From Streptomyces vilmorinianum (lineage in GTDB: Bacteria > Actinomycetota > Actinomycetes > Streptomycetales > Streptomycetaceae), in the NCBI RefSeq assembly GCF_005517195.1, contig NZ_CP040244.1, positions 4,234,001 through 4,298,000 on the forward strand: 64,000 nt of DNA, given 5' to 3'. This document shows, in pieces, positions 53,228-62,269 of this stretch. Position numbers and translations under genes: made by a program. How positions within the stretch are numbered: position 1 is the first letter of the stretch; each line of letters opens with the position of its first letter. The notes under the pieces were generated by a model that searched no databases, was not told where the DNA came from, and saw only the letters and a list, made by a program, of their open reading frames with translations.

Positions 53228-53560
53228 GACTGCTCCCTGTCGCTCGACCCATGTCACCGTCCGCCGGCGCGGACGGCGTCGCGGTGGGATCGGCGACCGG
53301 GTGGCGAGCGAGCGGACGGGACGCCGCCGTGGACAGGAAGTGCTTCCATGATCGGCTCACCGCGCGGGCACGTGTTTCGGCCCCGTGACGACCCTTTCTC
53401 CTTCAAGGCTAGGCCCGCGCGCGAGGGGTGTACAGGCGGCGCGGGCGGGGGCGTGGCGGGGGCGTGCCCCTGCGGCGCGGCAGGAGGACAATGGGAGAAG
53501 GGAGCCGCGCAGCCGTTCGCGGGGCGGGTTCAGCGGGCGGGTTCATGAGGAGGCGGTGAC
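53228..53560. other. Divergent intergenic region between the two DUF1326 genes
   Basis: About 330 bases with a Cys-free Arg/Ala/Gly-rich reading on each strand, none convincing. It should contain the two promoters. GGAGGCGG lies just before the plus-strand start at 53561. Confidence 0.5.
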
Positions 53561-54214
53561 ATGTCGGCGCCGGCAGAGACTGTTCCTAAGTGGCATGTAT
53601 CCGGCGATTGGTTCGATACCTGTAAATGCAATGTGCCGTGCCCGTGCTCGTTCGCGCAGCCTCCGACGTACGGGGACTGCGAGGGGATCCTGGTCTGGCA
53701 CGTCCGCGAGGGCCGATACGGTGACGTTTCGCTGGACGGCCTCAATGTGCTGATGGTCTCCTCCTTCGTGGGCAATGTGTGGGCCGAGCACTCCGACGCC
53801 TACGCGGCGGTCTTCTTCGACGAGCGCGCCGACGACGCGCAGCGCGCGGCCCTGCAGACGATCTTCAGCGGCCAGGCCGGCAGCTGGCCGGCCGAGATGA
53901 TCAGCATGTTCGGCCCCGAGATGCGCGGGATGGACTTCGCCCCGATCGCGGTGGAGGTCGACGAGGACCTCGCCAGCTGGCGCGCGGCGATTCCCGGCCG
54001 GGTCGAGGCCGGCGCCGTGGCCCTCGACGGCCCGACGACACCGGCGGGCGCACGGGTCCAGTCCACCAACCTGCCGGGCTCGGAGACGGGCCCCGGCCAG
54101 ACCGCGACGTGGGGCCGGGCGACGGCCGACCGGGCCGACGCGTTCGGCTTCAACTGGAGCCGCGAAGGGCAGTCGAGCAAGCACATCACCTTCGACTGGG
54201 CGGGACCGGACTAG
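53561..54214 (+). CDS. DUF1326 protein, second copy
   Basis: A 217-residue DUF1326 protein (MSAPAETVPKWHVSGDWFDT, then CKCNVPCPCSFAQPP). The metal-type Cys cluster is CKCNVPCPC. It shares the family core with the first copy (VWAEHSDAYAAVFFDERADD) but differs in the middle and lacks the ECLGC motif. The presence of two different copies around DUF2182 suggests a two-subunit metal-handling module. Confidence 0.88.
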   Translation: MSAPAETVPKWHVSGDWFDTCKCNVPCPCSFAQPPTYGDCEGILVWHVREGRYGDVSLDGLNVLMVSSFVGNVWAEHSDAYAAVFFDERADDAQRAALQTIFSGQAGSWPAEMISMFGPEMRGMDFAPIAVEVDEDLASWRAAIPGRVEAGAVALDGPTTPAGARVQSTNLPGSETGPGQTATWGRATADRADAFGFNWSREGQSSKHITFDWAGPD

Positions 54215-54310
54215 GGCCTCGCCCGCGTACGCTCCGGCCTTCGAGATCGCCGCCGAGCGCCGCGTGAGTACGGCACGCGGGCCTGTGGCCCGAGGTGCCA
54301 GGCACCCCGT

Positions 54311-55045
54311 TCAGTGCGGTAGCGGTTGCGGGTCCAGGGCGTTGCCGACGGTGCAGCCGCCCTCTCCGGGCATCCGCTGGATCCGGGACGGCACCCACAC
54401 CTCGGTGGCGCCGGGGCCCACGCGAGCGAGAAGGCAGTCCTGCGCGTCGAAGCCGTTGCCCTGTACCGACAGGAGGACGCCGACCCGGCCGCCGTCCGCC
54501 TTCACCTCGGTACGGATCGCCGGATCCAGGTCCAGGGCGGCGAGCGTACGGCGCACCTCGGCCTCGTCCGCACGGCCGCCCTTCGGCACCCGGGGAAGTT
54601 TCGCGCGGAGCTCCTCGTGCGGCAGCCGGGGCGGTTCGGGTGGCGGGGGGAAGGTCAGCGGAGGGCCGTCCGGGCAGTCCACGTCACGGGGATCCTCACG
54701 CCACTCCGACGTGGGCGACACCCGTACCGCGAAACAGCGCCGTACGTCGACCTCCTCTGGGTCGAGCCATCCGTCGTACGCCGAGCCGGACGTGCGGACG
54801 ACCACGTCGATGCCGCCCTCGTCGTGTGTCGAGGTACCCGTCACCCGCAGTACCTCCACCCCGTCGATGCCGGAGGCGGAGCGCCCGACCTCCTCCGCCG
54901 TGCGCGGGCGCTGGCCGTAGAGCCGCTCGCCCGCCTTCCTGGCCGCCTCCCGTGCGGCGTCCGTCGCCTCGTCCTCGGAGGACTGCACCACCCCGCAGCC
55001 GGCGGTGAACAACAACAGCGGGGCGAGCAGCAGCAGTCGGCGCAT
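54311..55045 (-). CDS. Putative lipoprotein
   Basis: A 244-residue lipoprotein: signal peptide MRRLLLLAPLLLFTAGC with lipobox TAGC (Cys 17), then an acidic helical stretch (SSEDEATDAAREAARKAGER), a Pro-rich linker near 140 (FPPPPEPPRLP), and a C-terminal beta-domain (RTEVKADGGRVGVLLSVQG). No family recognised. ATG 55045 has AAGGGTGG upstream. Likely anchored outside the membrane. Confidence 0.8.
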   Translation of the reverse strand: MRRLLLLAPLLLFTAGCGVVQSSEDEATDAAREAARKAGERLYGQRPRTAEEVGRSASGIDGVEVLRVTGTSTHDEGGIDVVVRTSGSAYDGWLDPEEVDVRRCFAVRVSPTSEWREDPRDVDCPDGPPLTFPPPPEPPRLPHEELRAKLPRVPKGGRADEAEVRRTLAALDLDPAIRTEVKADGGRVGVLLSVQGNGFDAQDCLLARVGPGATEVWVPSRIQRMPGEGGCTVGNALDPQPLPH

Positions 55046-55215
55046 GTGTCCACCCTTCCGGCGCCGTGCGCGGCGGGCAACCGCTCGCGTACTCAACCGG
55101 CACAGGTGATCGTACTCAGCCGGTGCGGCGACTGACGCCTGAACGCCGCCAGGCCTCCCGACGCATCCAACCTCTGGGCCGGCACGCACCGGCTTCGATC
55201 GCGGGACAGCCGAGT

Positions 55216-56277
55216 TCACCCGGCGGTCGTGGTCCGGTGGATCACGAAGTCGTCCGTCGTGGGAGTGCCCGGGGCGAAGACCACCTCGAGGCGGCCGCTG
55301 ACGACGTAGTCCCCGTACGGCGTCGGGGCGACGGTCGACGGCCCCCGTACCGGCCACGGTGTCCGCGAGGCCGCCACTCGTGCCGTGCGCCAGCCGTCCG
55401 TCGAGCGCAGGACGTGGACGGCGTCGGTGCCGCGCGGGTTCGCCAGGTTGTTGGTGACGGCCACCAGCGCTCCGTCGGGGCGCAGGGCGAGGCCGTCGCC
55501 GCCGTGCAGGGGCGCGTCGAGGGCCACCTCGGTCAGGCGCTCCGGGTGGCGCAGCGGGATCCGCAGGAGCCGCCCGTCGCCGTAGTTCACGGCGAGCAGA
55601 TGGCCCGCGGGGTGCAGGACCAGGCCGTTGACGCCGACGCCGTGGCCGTCGGTCAGCCGGGCGTCCCGGATCAGTACGGAGGCCCGACCGTGCCGGTCCA
55701 CGCGGTAGATCGCGTCTCCGCTGACATCGCTGACATAGGCGGTGCCGTCGGGTCCGATCGCCACGTCGTTGACGGCGTAGGCGCCCTGACGCGGGGACAG
55801 GTGCGTCAGGTCGACGACGTGCAGCGCCCGGCCGGTGGCCAGGTCGAAGACGCCGAGCCCGCCGGTGCGGTGCGCGGTCCGCTCCGTCGACTTCTCGGCG
55901 ACGCCCAGATCGGCGTACGCGACGAGGAGGCGGCCACGGGCGCGGTCCACGTGCACTCCGTACGTGGAGATGATCCGCGAGTCGCTGACCAGGGTGCGGG
56001 TGCTGCCGTCCGGGCGGACCACGGAGACGGTGCCGTGCCGCACGGAGGAGACCAGGAAGGCGCGCCGGGTGGGGTCCCAGGCGATGCCCTCGGGGTGGAG
56101 GGACGGGGCGTGGCCGGTGATCTGCTCGGGTGCGGCGACGGTGGGCCCGGCAAGGGGTGCGCGCGGGGCGGCGGAGGCGGCAGGCGCGGGCGCGAGGGTG
56201 AGGGTGAGGGTGAGGGCCGGGACGGTCGCGGTCAGTGCCGCGGAGGCGACCAGCGCGGTCAGCGAGATCTTGTTCAT
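55216..56277 (-). CDS. Secreted SMP-30/gluconolactonase-like beta-propeller
   Basis: A 353-residue secreted protein with a signal peptide (about 1-36) and a six-bladed propeller of the SMP-30/NHL type (SLHPEGIAWDPTRRAFLVSS, VNDVAIGPDGTAYVSDVSGD, GVNGLVLHPAGHLLAV, GLALRPDGALVAVTNNLA). The Glu/Asn/Asp pattern fits SMP-30-like metal sites but exact ligands are not assigned. It may be a lactonase. A run of TLTLTLT near 22-30 comes from GAGGGTGAGG-type repeats. Confidence 0.82.
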   Translation of the reverse strand: MNKISLTALVASAALTATVPALTLTLTLAPAPAASAAPRAPLAGPTVAAPEQITGHAPSLHPEGIAWDPTRRAFLVSSVRHGTVSVVRPDGSTRTLVSDSRIISTYGVHVDRARGRLLVAYADLGVAEKSTERTAHRTGGLGVFDLATGRALHVVDLTHLSPRQGAYAVNDVAIGPDGTAYVSDVSGDAIYRVDRHGRASVLIRDARLTDGHGVGVNGLVLHPAGHLLAVNYGDGRLLRIPLRHPERLTEVALDAPLHGGDGLALRPDGALVAVTNNLANPRGTDAVHVLRSTDGWRTARVAASRTPWPVRGPSTVAPTPYGDYVVSGRLEVVFAPGTPTTDDFVIHRTTTAG

Positions 56278-56366
56278 GACAGCAGTGTCGAAGGCCCGGG
56301 CGGAGGGAGGGAGTGTCTGTCTGTCGTGGTGGTGGCACCACCAGGCAGACCTCCCCCGGCGGGGGC

Positions 56367-56789
56367 TCAGGAGACGATGTCCCGCGGTACGGGTGCGGCA
56401 TCAGTTCCCGTGTCGCGGACGTATCCGTAGCGGACGATGTCACGCGCGGGGTCCGGCGGCTGCCGCACGTCCTCGGTGATCCGGTCCCGGTCGGCGGGGA
56501 CGGCCGTCACGCGTCGGGTCGCAGGGGAACGGCCGCGCTCCTTGATCCGGCGCATGGCGATGGCGATCAGCCACGGGCGGAAGCTTCCGGGATCGCGCAG
56601 CTCCGCGACCCCGGCGACGGCCCGTTCCATCGTCTCCTGCACGACGTCGTCGACGTCCGGGTGCCCGTCGAGCGCCCGACCGACCACGTTGTACACCAAC
56701 GGCAGGTGCGCGGTGAGGAGTTCGTCCACCGCCCGCCGGGTCCCCGGCCGGTGGGCCTCCGCCCGGTCGCGTATCAGGCTCTCGTGCAT
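56367..56789 (-). pseudogene. ECF sigma factor truncated after region 2
   Basis: A 140-residue frame from ATG 56789 with a good sigma region 2 (HLPLVYNVVGRALDGHPDVD, then DVVQETMERAVAGVAELRDP and SFRPWLIAIAMRRIKERGRS). It then runs into Arg/Asp-rich sequence without region 4. Its region 2 is close to that of the sigma-CAP fusion at 31.8 kb (LVYNIVGRAMNGHHDVDDVV). So it is either a decayed paralogue of that fusion or a region-2-only protein. I favour truncation. Confidence 0.7.
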
Positions 56790-56999
56790 GTGCTGCCCGT
56801 ACCCCTGCCCGGAGCTCCTCCGGATAACAGAAATCTCGGTCCAACCGGCGCGCGAAATGTCCAACTGTCCGGTCGTCCTCCGGGGTTGTGCGCGGGAGTG
56901 ACGCCGCGATGGGATGGAAGCACCGGGAAAGCGATTTCTACTCTGCTGACCTCCCCGGACCGCCGGACCTCCCCGCGCCTTCCTTCCGACAGGAGTCCC

Positions 57000-59900
57000 A
57001 TGTCCGCCCTCCCCTGGTACGAAGACGTCTCCCCCGGTTCCGGTGGCCTGCCGCCCCGTACCTGGTACGCCCGCTCGGACGCCGCCTCGCTCTCCCTGAA
57101 CGGGGCGTGGAGGTTCCGTCTCTCGCCCGCCGCGGACACCGAGGACGAGTCCTTCGCCGCCGAGGGATACCAGGGATACGACGCCGAGCCCTGGGGCGAG
57201 GTCGCGGTGCCGGGTCACTGGGTGCTCCAGGGCAAGGACCGCGACGCCCCCGCGTACACCAACGTCGTCTACCCGTTCCCGGTCGACCCGCCGCGCGTGC
57301 CCGACGAGAACCCCACCGGAGACCATCTGCGCCACTTCGACCTGCCCGACGGCTGGCCGCGGACGGGGGACGCCGTGCTGCGCTTCGGCGGGGTGGAGTC
57401 CGCGGCCCGGGTCTGGCTCAACGGGCGGGAACTTGGCACGTTCAAGGGCTCCCGGCTGCCGCACGAGTTCGCGGTCGGGGACCTCCTCGAGGAGCGCGGC
57501 AACGTCCTCGCCGTCCGCGTCCACCAGTGGTCGTCCGGCTCGTACCTGGAGGACCAGGACCAGTGGTGGCTGCCCGGCATCTTCCGTGACGTCACCCTGC
57601 TGCACCGTCCCGAGGGCGCGGCCCGCGACTTCTTCGTCCACGCCGCGTACGACCACACCACCGGCACCGGCACCCTGCGGGTGGAGTGTGATGTGCCGGG
57701 CCGCGTCGCCGTCCCGGAGCTCGGCGTCGACATCGCGGCGGGCGAGGAGACGGCGGTGCCGGTCGAGCCGTGGAGCGCCGAGATCCCCCGGCTGTACGAG
57801 GGCGAACTCGTCGCCGGGGGCGAGCGGATCGGGCTGCGCGTCGGTTTCCGCACGGTCGTCGTCGAGGACGGCGTGATCAGGGTGAACGGTGCCCGCGTGC
57901 TCTTCCGCGGCGTGAACCGGCACGAGTTCCACCCGCAGACGGGTCGCACCCTGGACCTGGCGACCATGCGCCGCGATCTGGAGCTGATGAAGCGGCACAA
58001 CGTCAACGCGGTCCGCACCTCCCACTACCCCCCGCACCCCGCCTTCCTCGACCTGTGCGACACGTACGGCCTGTGGGTGATCGACGAGTGCGATCTGGAG
58101 ACGCACGGCTTCCAGGATCTCGGCTGGCGGGCCAACCCGGTGGACGACGACCGCTGGACCCCGGCGCTGCTCGACCGCGCCGCGCGGATGGTCGAGCGCG
58201 ACAAGAACCACCCCTCGGTGATCGTCTGGTCCCTCGGCAACGAGTGCGGCACGGGCGAAGGCCTCTCCGCGATGGCCCGGTGGATCCGCGCACGCGACTC
58301 CTCCCGGCTCGTCCACTACGAGGGCGATCCGTCCTGCAGGGACACGGACGTCTACTCACGGATGTACGCCCCGCACGCGGAGGTCGAGCGGATCGGCCGC
58401 CGCGAGGACGAGGGGCCCGCGGCGCGGCGCGCGCTCCCCTTCATCCTCTGCGAGTACGGGCACGCCATGGGCAACGGCCCCGGTGGACTCGCCGACTACC
58501 AGCGGCTCTTCGAGACGTACGAACGCTGCCAGGGCGGGTTCGTCTGGGAATGGATCGACCACGGAATCGTCCACCCGGAGTACGGGTACGGCTACGGCGG
58601 CGACTTCGGCGAGGAGCTGCACGACGGGAACTTCGTCTGCGACGGCCTGCTGTTCCCCGACCGGACCCCCTCGCCCGGCCTGGTCGAGTACAAGAAGGTG
58701 ATCGAACCGGTCCGTATCGAGGGCGGAGCTCCCGGGACGGTCCGAATCCGCAACGGGCACGACGTGGCCGACCTCGCCCACCTCGCCTTCGTGTGGGCGT
58801 ACGCGGTCGACGGCGAGACCGTCGCGGGCGGCCCGCTGTCCGTTCCGGCGCTGGGGCCCGGCGAGAGCGCCGAGGTCGAACTGCCCCCGCCGCCCGCCGA
58901 TGTGGCGGCCGGGGAGACGTTCTGGACGGTCCGCGCGGTGCTCGCGCGGGACACCGCGTGGGCGGCGGCGGGCCACGAGGTCGCCTGGGGGCAGCTCGCC
59001 GTCCCGGGCAGCGTCGCGCCGACCGTGGCGGCCGGCGTACGGCCGGCCGAGGACGCCGGGCGGATCACGCTCGGCCCCGGCGTCTTCGACGCGCGGACCG
59101 GCGAGCCGCGGGCGATCGGCGGCCTCCCGGTGTCCGGGCTCCGGCTCGACGTCTGGCGGGCGCCGACCGACAACGACAACGGCGCGGCCTGGCAGCCGGA
59201 CGAGCGGTACGGGCTGCTCTGGCGCGAGCTGGGGCTGCACCGGATGCGGCACCGCACCGACGCGGTCGAGATCGACCGGGACGGGGGCGCGTTGACGGTA
59301 CGGACCCGGGTGGCGCCCGCCGCGCACGACCTCGGGCTGCGCACCGCGTACCGCTGGACCTCGGACGGCACCCGACTGCGGCTGAACGTCTCCGTCGTCC
59401 CCGAGGGCGACTGGCGGCTGCCGCTCCCTCGCCTCGGCGTGCGGCTCGGCCTTCCGGCGGCGCTGGACCGGGCCGTCTGGTTCGGCGGCGGGCCCGGAGA
59501 GGCGTATCCGGACACCCGGGAGGCGGCCCGGCTCGGTCGCTGGGAGTCGACGGTGGACGGGCTGCAGACCCCGTACGTCCGCCCCCAGGAGAACGGGGCC
59601 CGGATCGGCACCCGGTGGCTCCGGCTGACGGGCGCCACAGGCGCCACGGGCGGCACGGGCGGCACGGGCGGCACAGGCGCCACGGGCGGCACAGGCGCCA
59701 CGGGTGCCACGGGCGGCACAGGCGCCACGGGTGCCACGGGCGGCACAGGCGGCACGGGCGGCACAGGCGCCACCGGCGGTCTGCGGGTGGACGGCGACCC
59801 GGCGTTCTCGTTCACCGCCCGGCGCTGGACGAGCGAGCAGCTCGACGCGGCCGGCCACCGGAGCGATCTCGTCCCCGGCGACACGGTCTGGCTGAACCTG

Positions 59901-60026
59901 GACCACGCCCAGCAGGGCATCGGTTCCCAGTCCTGCGGCCCGGGCGTGCTGCCCGCCTACCGCCTGGACGCCGCCCCGGCCACCTTCTCCTTCACCTTCA
60001 CGGCGCTCACCGAGGACACGGCGTGA
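57000..60026 (+). CDS. GH2 beta-galactosidase with collagen-like GXT insertion
   Basis: A 1008-residue LacZ-type glycoside hydrolase family 2 enzyme. N-terminal jelly-roll and Ig-like domains (AYTNVVYPFPVDPPRVPDEN, WLNGRELG) precede a TIM barrel with acid/base E415 (WSLGNECGTG) and nucleophile E485 (ILCEYGHAMGNG); a C-terminal beta-sandwich follows. An insertion of about 50 residues of Gly-Ala/Gly-Thr repeats (about 877-927) lies in that last domain. No signal peptide, so cytoplasmic action on imported galactosides is expected. ATG 57000 with AGGAG upstream. It is coupled by GTGA to a broken MFS transporter and is next to rhamnogalacturonan-degrading genes. Confidence 0.93.
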   Translation: MSALPWYEDVSPGSGGLPPRTWYARSDAASLSLNGAWRFRLSPAADTEDESFAAEGYQGYDAEPWGEVAVPGHWVLQGKDRDAPAYTNVVYPFPVDPPRVPDENPTGDHLRHFDLPDGWPRTGDAVLRFGGVESAARVWLNGRELGTFKGSRLPHEFAVGDLLEERGNVLAVRVHQWSSGSYLEDQDQWWLPGIFRDVTLLHRPEGAARDFFVHAAYDHTTGTGTLRVECDVPGRVAVPELGVDIAAGEETAVPVEPWSAEIPRLYEGELVAGGERIGLRVGFRTVVVEDGVIRVNGARVLFRGVNRHEFHPQTGRTLDLATMRRDLELMKRHNVNAVRTSHYPPHPAFLDLCDTYGLWVIDECDLETHGFQDLGWRANPVDDDRWTPALLDRAARMVERDKNHPSVIVWSLGNECGTGEGLSAMARWIRARDSSRLVHYEGDPSCRDTDVYSRMYAPHAEVERIGRREDEGPAARRALPFILCEYGHAMGNGPGGLADYQRLFETYERCQGGFVWEWIDHGIVHPEYGYGYGGDFGEELHDGNFVCDGLLFPDRTPSPGLVEYKKVIEPVRIEGGAPGTVRIRNGHDVADLAHLAFVWAYAVDGETVAGGPLSVPALGPGESAEVELPPPPADVAAGETFWTVRAVLARDTAWAAAGHEVAWGQLAVPGSVAPTVAAGVRPAEDAGRITLGPGVFDARTGEPRAIGGLPVSGLRLDVWRAPTDNDNGAAWQPDERYGLLWRELGLHRMRHRTDAVEIDRDGGALTVRTRVAPAAHDLGLRTAYRWTSDGTRLRLNVSVVPEGDWRLPLPRLGVRLGLPAALDRAVWFGGGPGEAYPDTREAARLGRWESTVDGLQTPYVRPQENGARIGTRWLRLTGATGATGGTGGTGGTGATGGTGATGATGGTGATGATGGTGGTGGTGATGGLRVDGDPAFSFTARRWTSEQLDAAGHRSDLVPGDTVWLNLDHAQQGIGSQSCGPGVLPAYRLDAAPATFSFTFTALTEDTA
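59631..59776 (+). repeat. 9-base in-frame tandem repeat encoding Gly-X-Thr
   Basis: About 16 units of the 9-base repeat GGC(GCC/GGC)AC(A/G) encode G-A-T or G-G-T triplets. The units are nearly identical at DNA level, so copy number should vary by slippage. Confidence 0.93.
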
Positions 60027-61156
60027 CCGACACGGCCATGCGGCCCGTGACCGGCCGGCTCTTCAGCCGGCCGGCCGCGGCCGCCTCCTGCGTTGCCTTC
60101 GTCCTGATCGGCGCGCTCCAGGCGCTGTACGGGCCCTGAGCCTGCACGTCGCCGGCGGGGTCACGGGTGTCGTGGCCTTCGACGCGGTCCACACCCGGTT
60201 GAGCAACCGCCGTCTGCTGACGGTGAGTTACCCGGTGACGGCGGCGGGGGCCGCCGGTTTCGCGCTCGCCCCCGGATGGCCGCTCGCGCTGGTCGCCGCG
60301 TTCCTCGGCGGCCTCGGCTTCGGCGGTTCGACTACGGGCTCAACCAGCTGTTCGCCGGCGGCTTCGGCACGCGGTCCCCGGCGATGCTCAACATCCTCAA
60401 CGCGCACTTCGGCATCGGGGCGGTCCTCGCCCCGCCCTCCTCGCCGCGCTGGGCCCGGAGCGCTATCCGTACGCCTTCCTCGGCTGTGCGCCGGCGTCGG
60501 TGTTGCTGATCGCGGGCACGCGAGGGGTACGGGACGAGGCGCCCGGCCCCCGGGACGGCCCCCAGCCCGGCCCACGCACACGGCCCGCGTCCGCCCTCAC
60601 CCGGCTCTCGCCCGTGCTGCTCGGCTCCGTGCTCCTGTACGTGCTCAACGTGGGCGTCGAGGCCGGTGTGGGCGGCTGGGAGCCCACGCATCTGGAGACC
60701 GTCGGGTACACGACGGCCGTGGCCGCGTCGGCGACCTCGGTGTACTGGCTGATGATGACGGCCGGCCGGTTCCTGGTCGTTCCGCTCGCCCTGCGGCAGT
60801 CGCCGGAACGCATCCTGACGGTGTGCGCGGCCGGGATGACGGTGTGTCTGCTGCTCGCGCTGGTCCCCGGGGCCGCGCCCGTGGCCTACGCCGGGGTGGG
60901 TCTGTTCATCGCCCCGGTGTTCCCGACGGGGCTGCCCTGGCTGCACCGGGCACTGCCGGACGCCCGGCGCGGCGGTGCCCTGGTGATCGCGGCGTCGATG
61001 GCCGCCGGGGTGGCGGCCCCGCCGCTGCTCGGTGCGGGGATCGAAGCCGCCGGGATCCGGGCCGTCCCGGTGCTCCTCGCGGCACTGTCCGCCGCGAGTC
61101 TGGTGGTGACGGTGTGGCTGGCCCGGCGGGGCGCGCGGTCCGGCGCCCTGGGGTGA
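60023..61156 (+). pseudogene. MFS transporter, multiply frameshifted
   Basis: From GTG 60023 (overlapping the GH2 stop) the start reads TDTAMRPVTGRLFSRPAAAA and FVLIGALQALYGP, then TGA at 60137. About 40 residues that normally follow are missing, and the next frame resumes with LHVAGGVTGVVAFDAVHTRL. A second shift lies near 60324 (continuing in frame as FDYGLNQLFAGGFG) and a third near 60440-60500 (resuming as LLIAGTRGVRDEAPG). The C-terminal half (GSVLLYVLNVGVEAGVGGWE to LVVTVWLARRG) is well kept. So at least one deletion and two frameshifts. The original was probably a sugar or galactoside exporter/importer of the GH2 locus. Confidence 0.85.
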
Positions 61157-61202
61157 GCGCGGGGCGCGCGCCCCGCCGGTCCGGCCGGTCCGGCCGGTGT
61201 GC

Positions 61203-62252
61203 TCAGCGGATCAGCCGCTCGGGGACGATCCCCTGGGCGCGCAGTTCGCCGAGGACGAGGGTCGCGTACTCGGTGGCCCCCCGGACCGAGGTGTGGGTGT
61301 TGTCCCGCTTCTCGGTCGTCAGGTAGAGGGCCTTGGACGCCTCCGGGCCGAGCTGCTCGACGCGCGCCTTCGTCAGGGCGGTGAGGTCGATCAGCGGGGT
61401 GTCGAGCTGGGCGGCGAGGGCGCGGATCTCGGCCGGGTGGTCCACGCCGAGGCCGTTGACGAGCAGGGCGACCCCGTTGTTCAGGGTGCCGTCGGCGTTG
61501 AACCAGCGGCGGACGATCGGGGTGACGAGGACGGGACGTCCGCCCCGGTCCCGTATCCCTTCCACCAGGGTGGTGAGGTTGGCGCGGTAGGTCGCCGCGT
61601 CGGTCTGCTTGTCGTTGTGCGCGAGCTGGACGAGGACCGGGTCTCCGGGCCGGATCAGCGGCTGGACGGTGGCGAAGAGGGCCGGGTTCTCCAGGTAACT
61701 GACCGTGCTCTCCCCGGAGTCGGCGTGGTTGGCGACGGCGATGCCCCGGTCGAGGAGTGCGGGCAGCTGCTGGCCCCAGCCGGTGTACGGCTCGCCCGGC
61801 TGGTCGCACACGGTGGAGTCGCCGATGAGGAAGAGGCGTGGGGCGGCCGGGGCCGGGGTGACCCGCAGGCCGGTCACGCGGGGCGCGGCCCCGCCGAAGG
61901 TCAGGTCGAGACCGGGACTTCCCGCGGGCCCGGTCGGCTCCCCCTCCGGGGTGCGGACGTCCACGGTGAAGGAGCGCCGGACGCTCTCCCCCGCGGCGGT
62001 GGCCGTCTCGGCGAGCAGGGCACGCCGGGTCTCGCCGGTGACGGACGTGGAGCCCTCGGTGTCCCCGCCGAGGGTGACGGCGACGTCGTACGTGCCGGGG
62101 GCGACGTCGACATGGCACACGAGCGGTCCGCCGGCCGTGACGGTGCAGTGCTCCAGGCCGCCCTGGCCGTAGGGGCCGTCGGCATGGGCCGGGGCGGCGG
62201 TGAGTGCGGCGGCGACCGTCACGGCGGCCGTCAGGAGCGCGGTGCGTCTCAT
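61203..62252 (-). CDS. Secreted rhamnogalacturonan acetylesterase-like SGNH hydrolase
   Basis: A 349-residue secreted CE12-type esterase: signal peptide about 1-24, N-terminal beta-domain (about 30-135), then an SGNH hydrolase domain with GDSTVCDQ (nucleophile Ser near 146), HNDKQ (block III) and the catalytic DNTHTSVRGA pair near 322-326. Rhamnogalacturonan acetylesterases remove acetyl groups from RG-I. ATG 62252. It lies next to the exo-RG lyase-like gene, with which it should act on pectin side by side. Confidence 0.88.
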   Translation of the reverse strand: MRRTALLTAAVTVAAALTAAPAHADGPYGQGGLEHCTVTAGGPLVCHVDVAPGTYDVAVTLGGDTEGSTSVTGETRRALLAETATAAGESVRRSFTVDVRTPEGEPTGPAGSPGLDLTFGGAAPRVTGLRVTPAPAAPRLFLIGDSTVCDQPGEPYTGWGQQLPALLDRGIAVANHADSGESTVSYLENPALFATVQPLIRPGDPVLVQLAHNDKQTDAATYRANLTTLVEGIRDRGGRPVLVTPIVRRWFNADGTLNNGVALLVNGLGVDHPAEIRALAAQLDTPLIDLTALTKARVEQLGPEASKALYLTTEKRDNTHTSVRGATEYATLVLGELRAQGIVPERLIR

Positions 62253-62269
62253 CGGTGATTCTCCTTGGC

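Noticed and set aside
58356..59906. 516-residue minus-strand reading inside the beta-galactosidase
   Set aside because: Antisense frame of high-GC coding DNA; includes the complement of the GXT repeat and has no family sequence.
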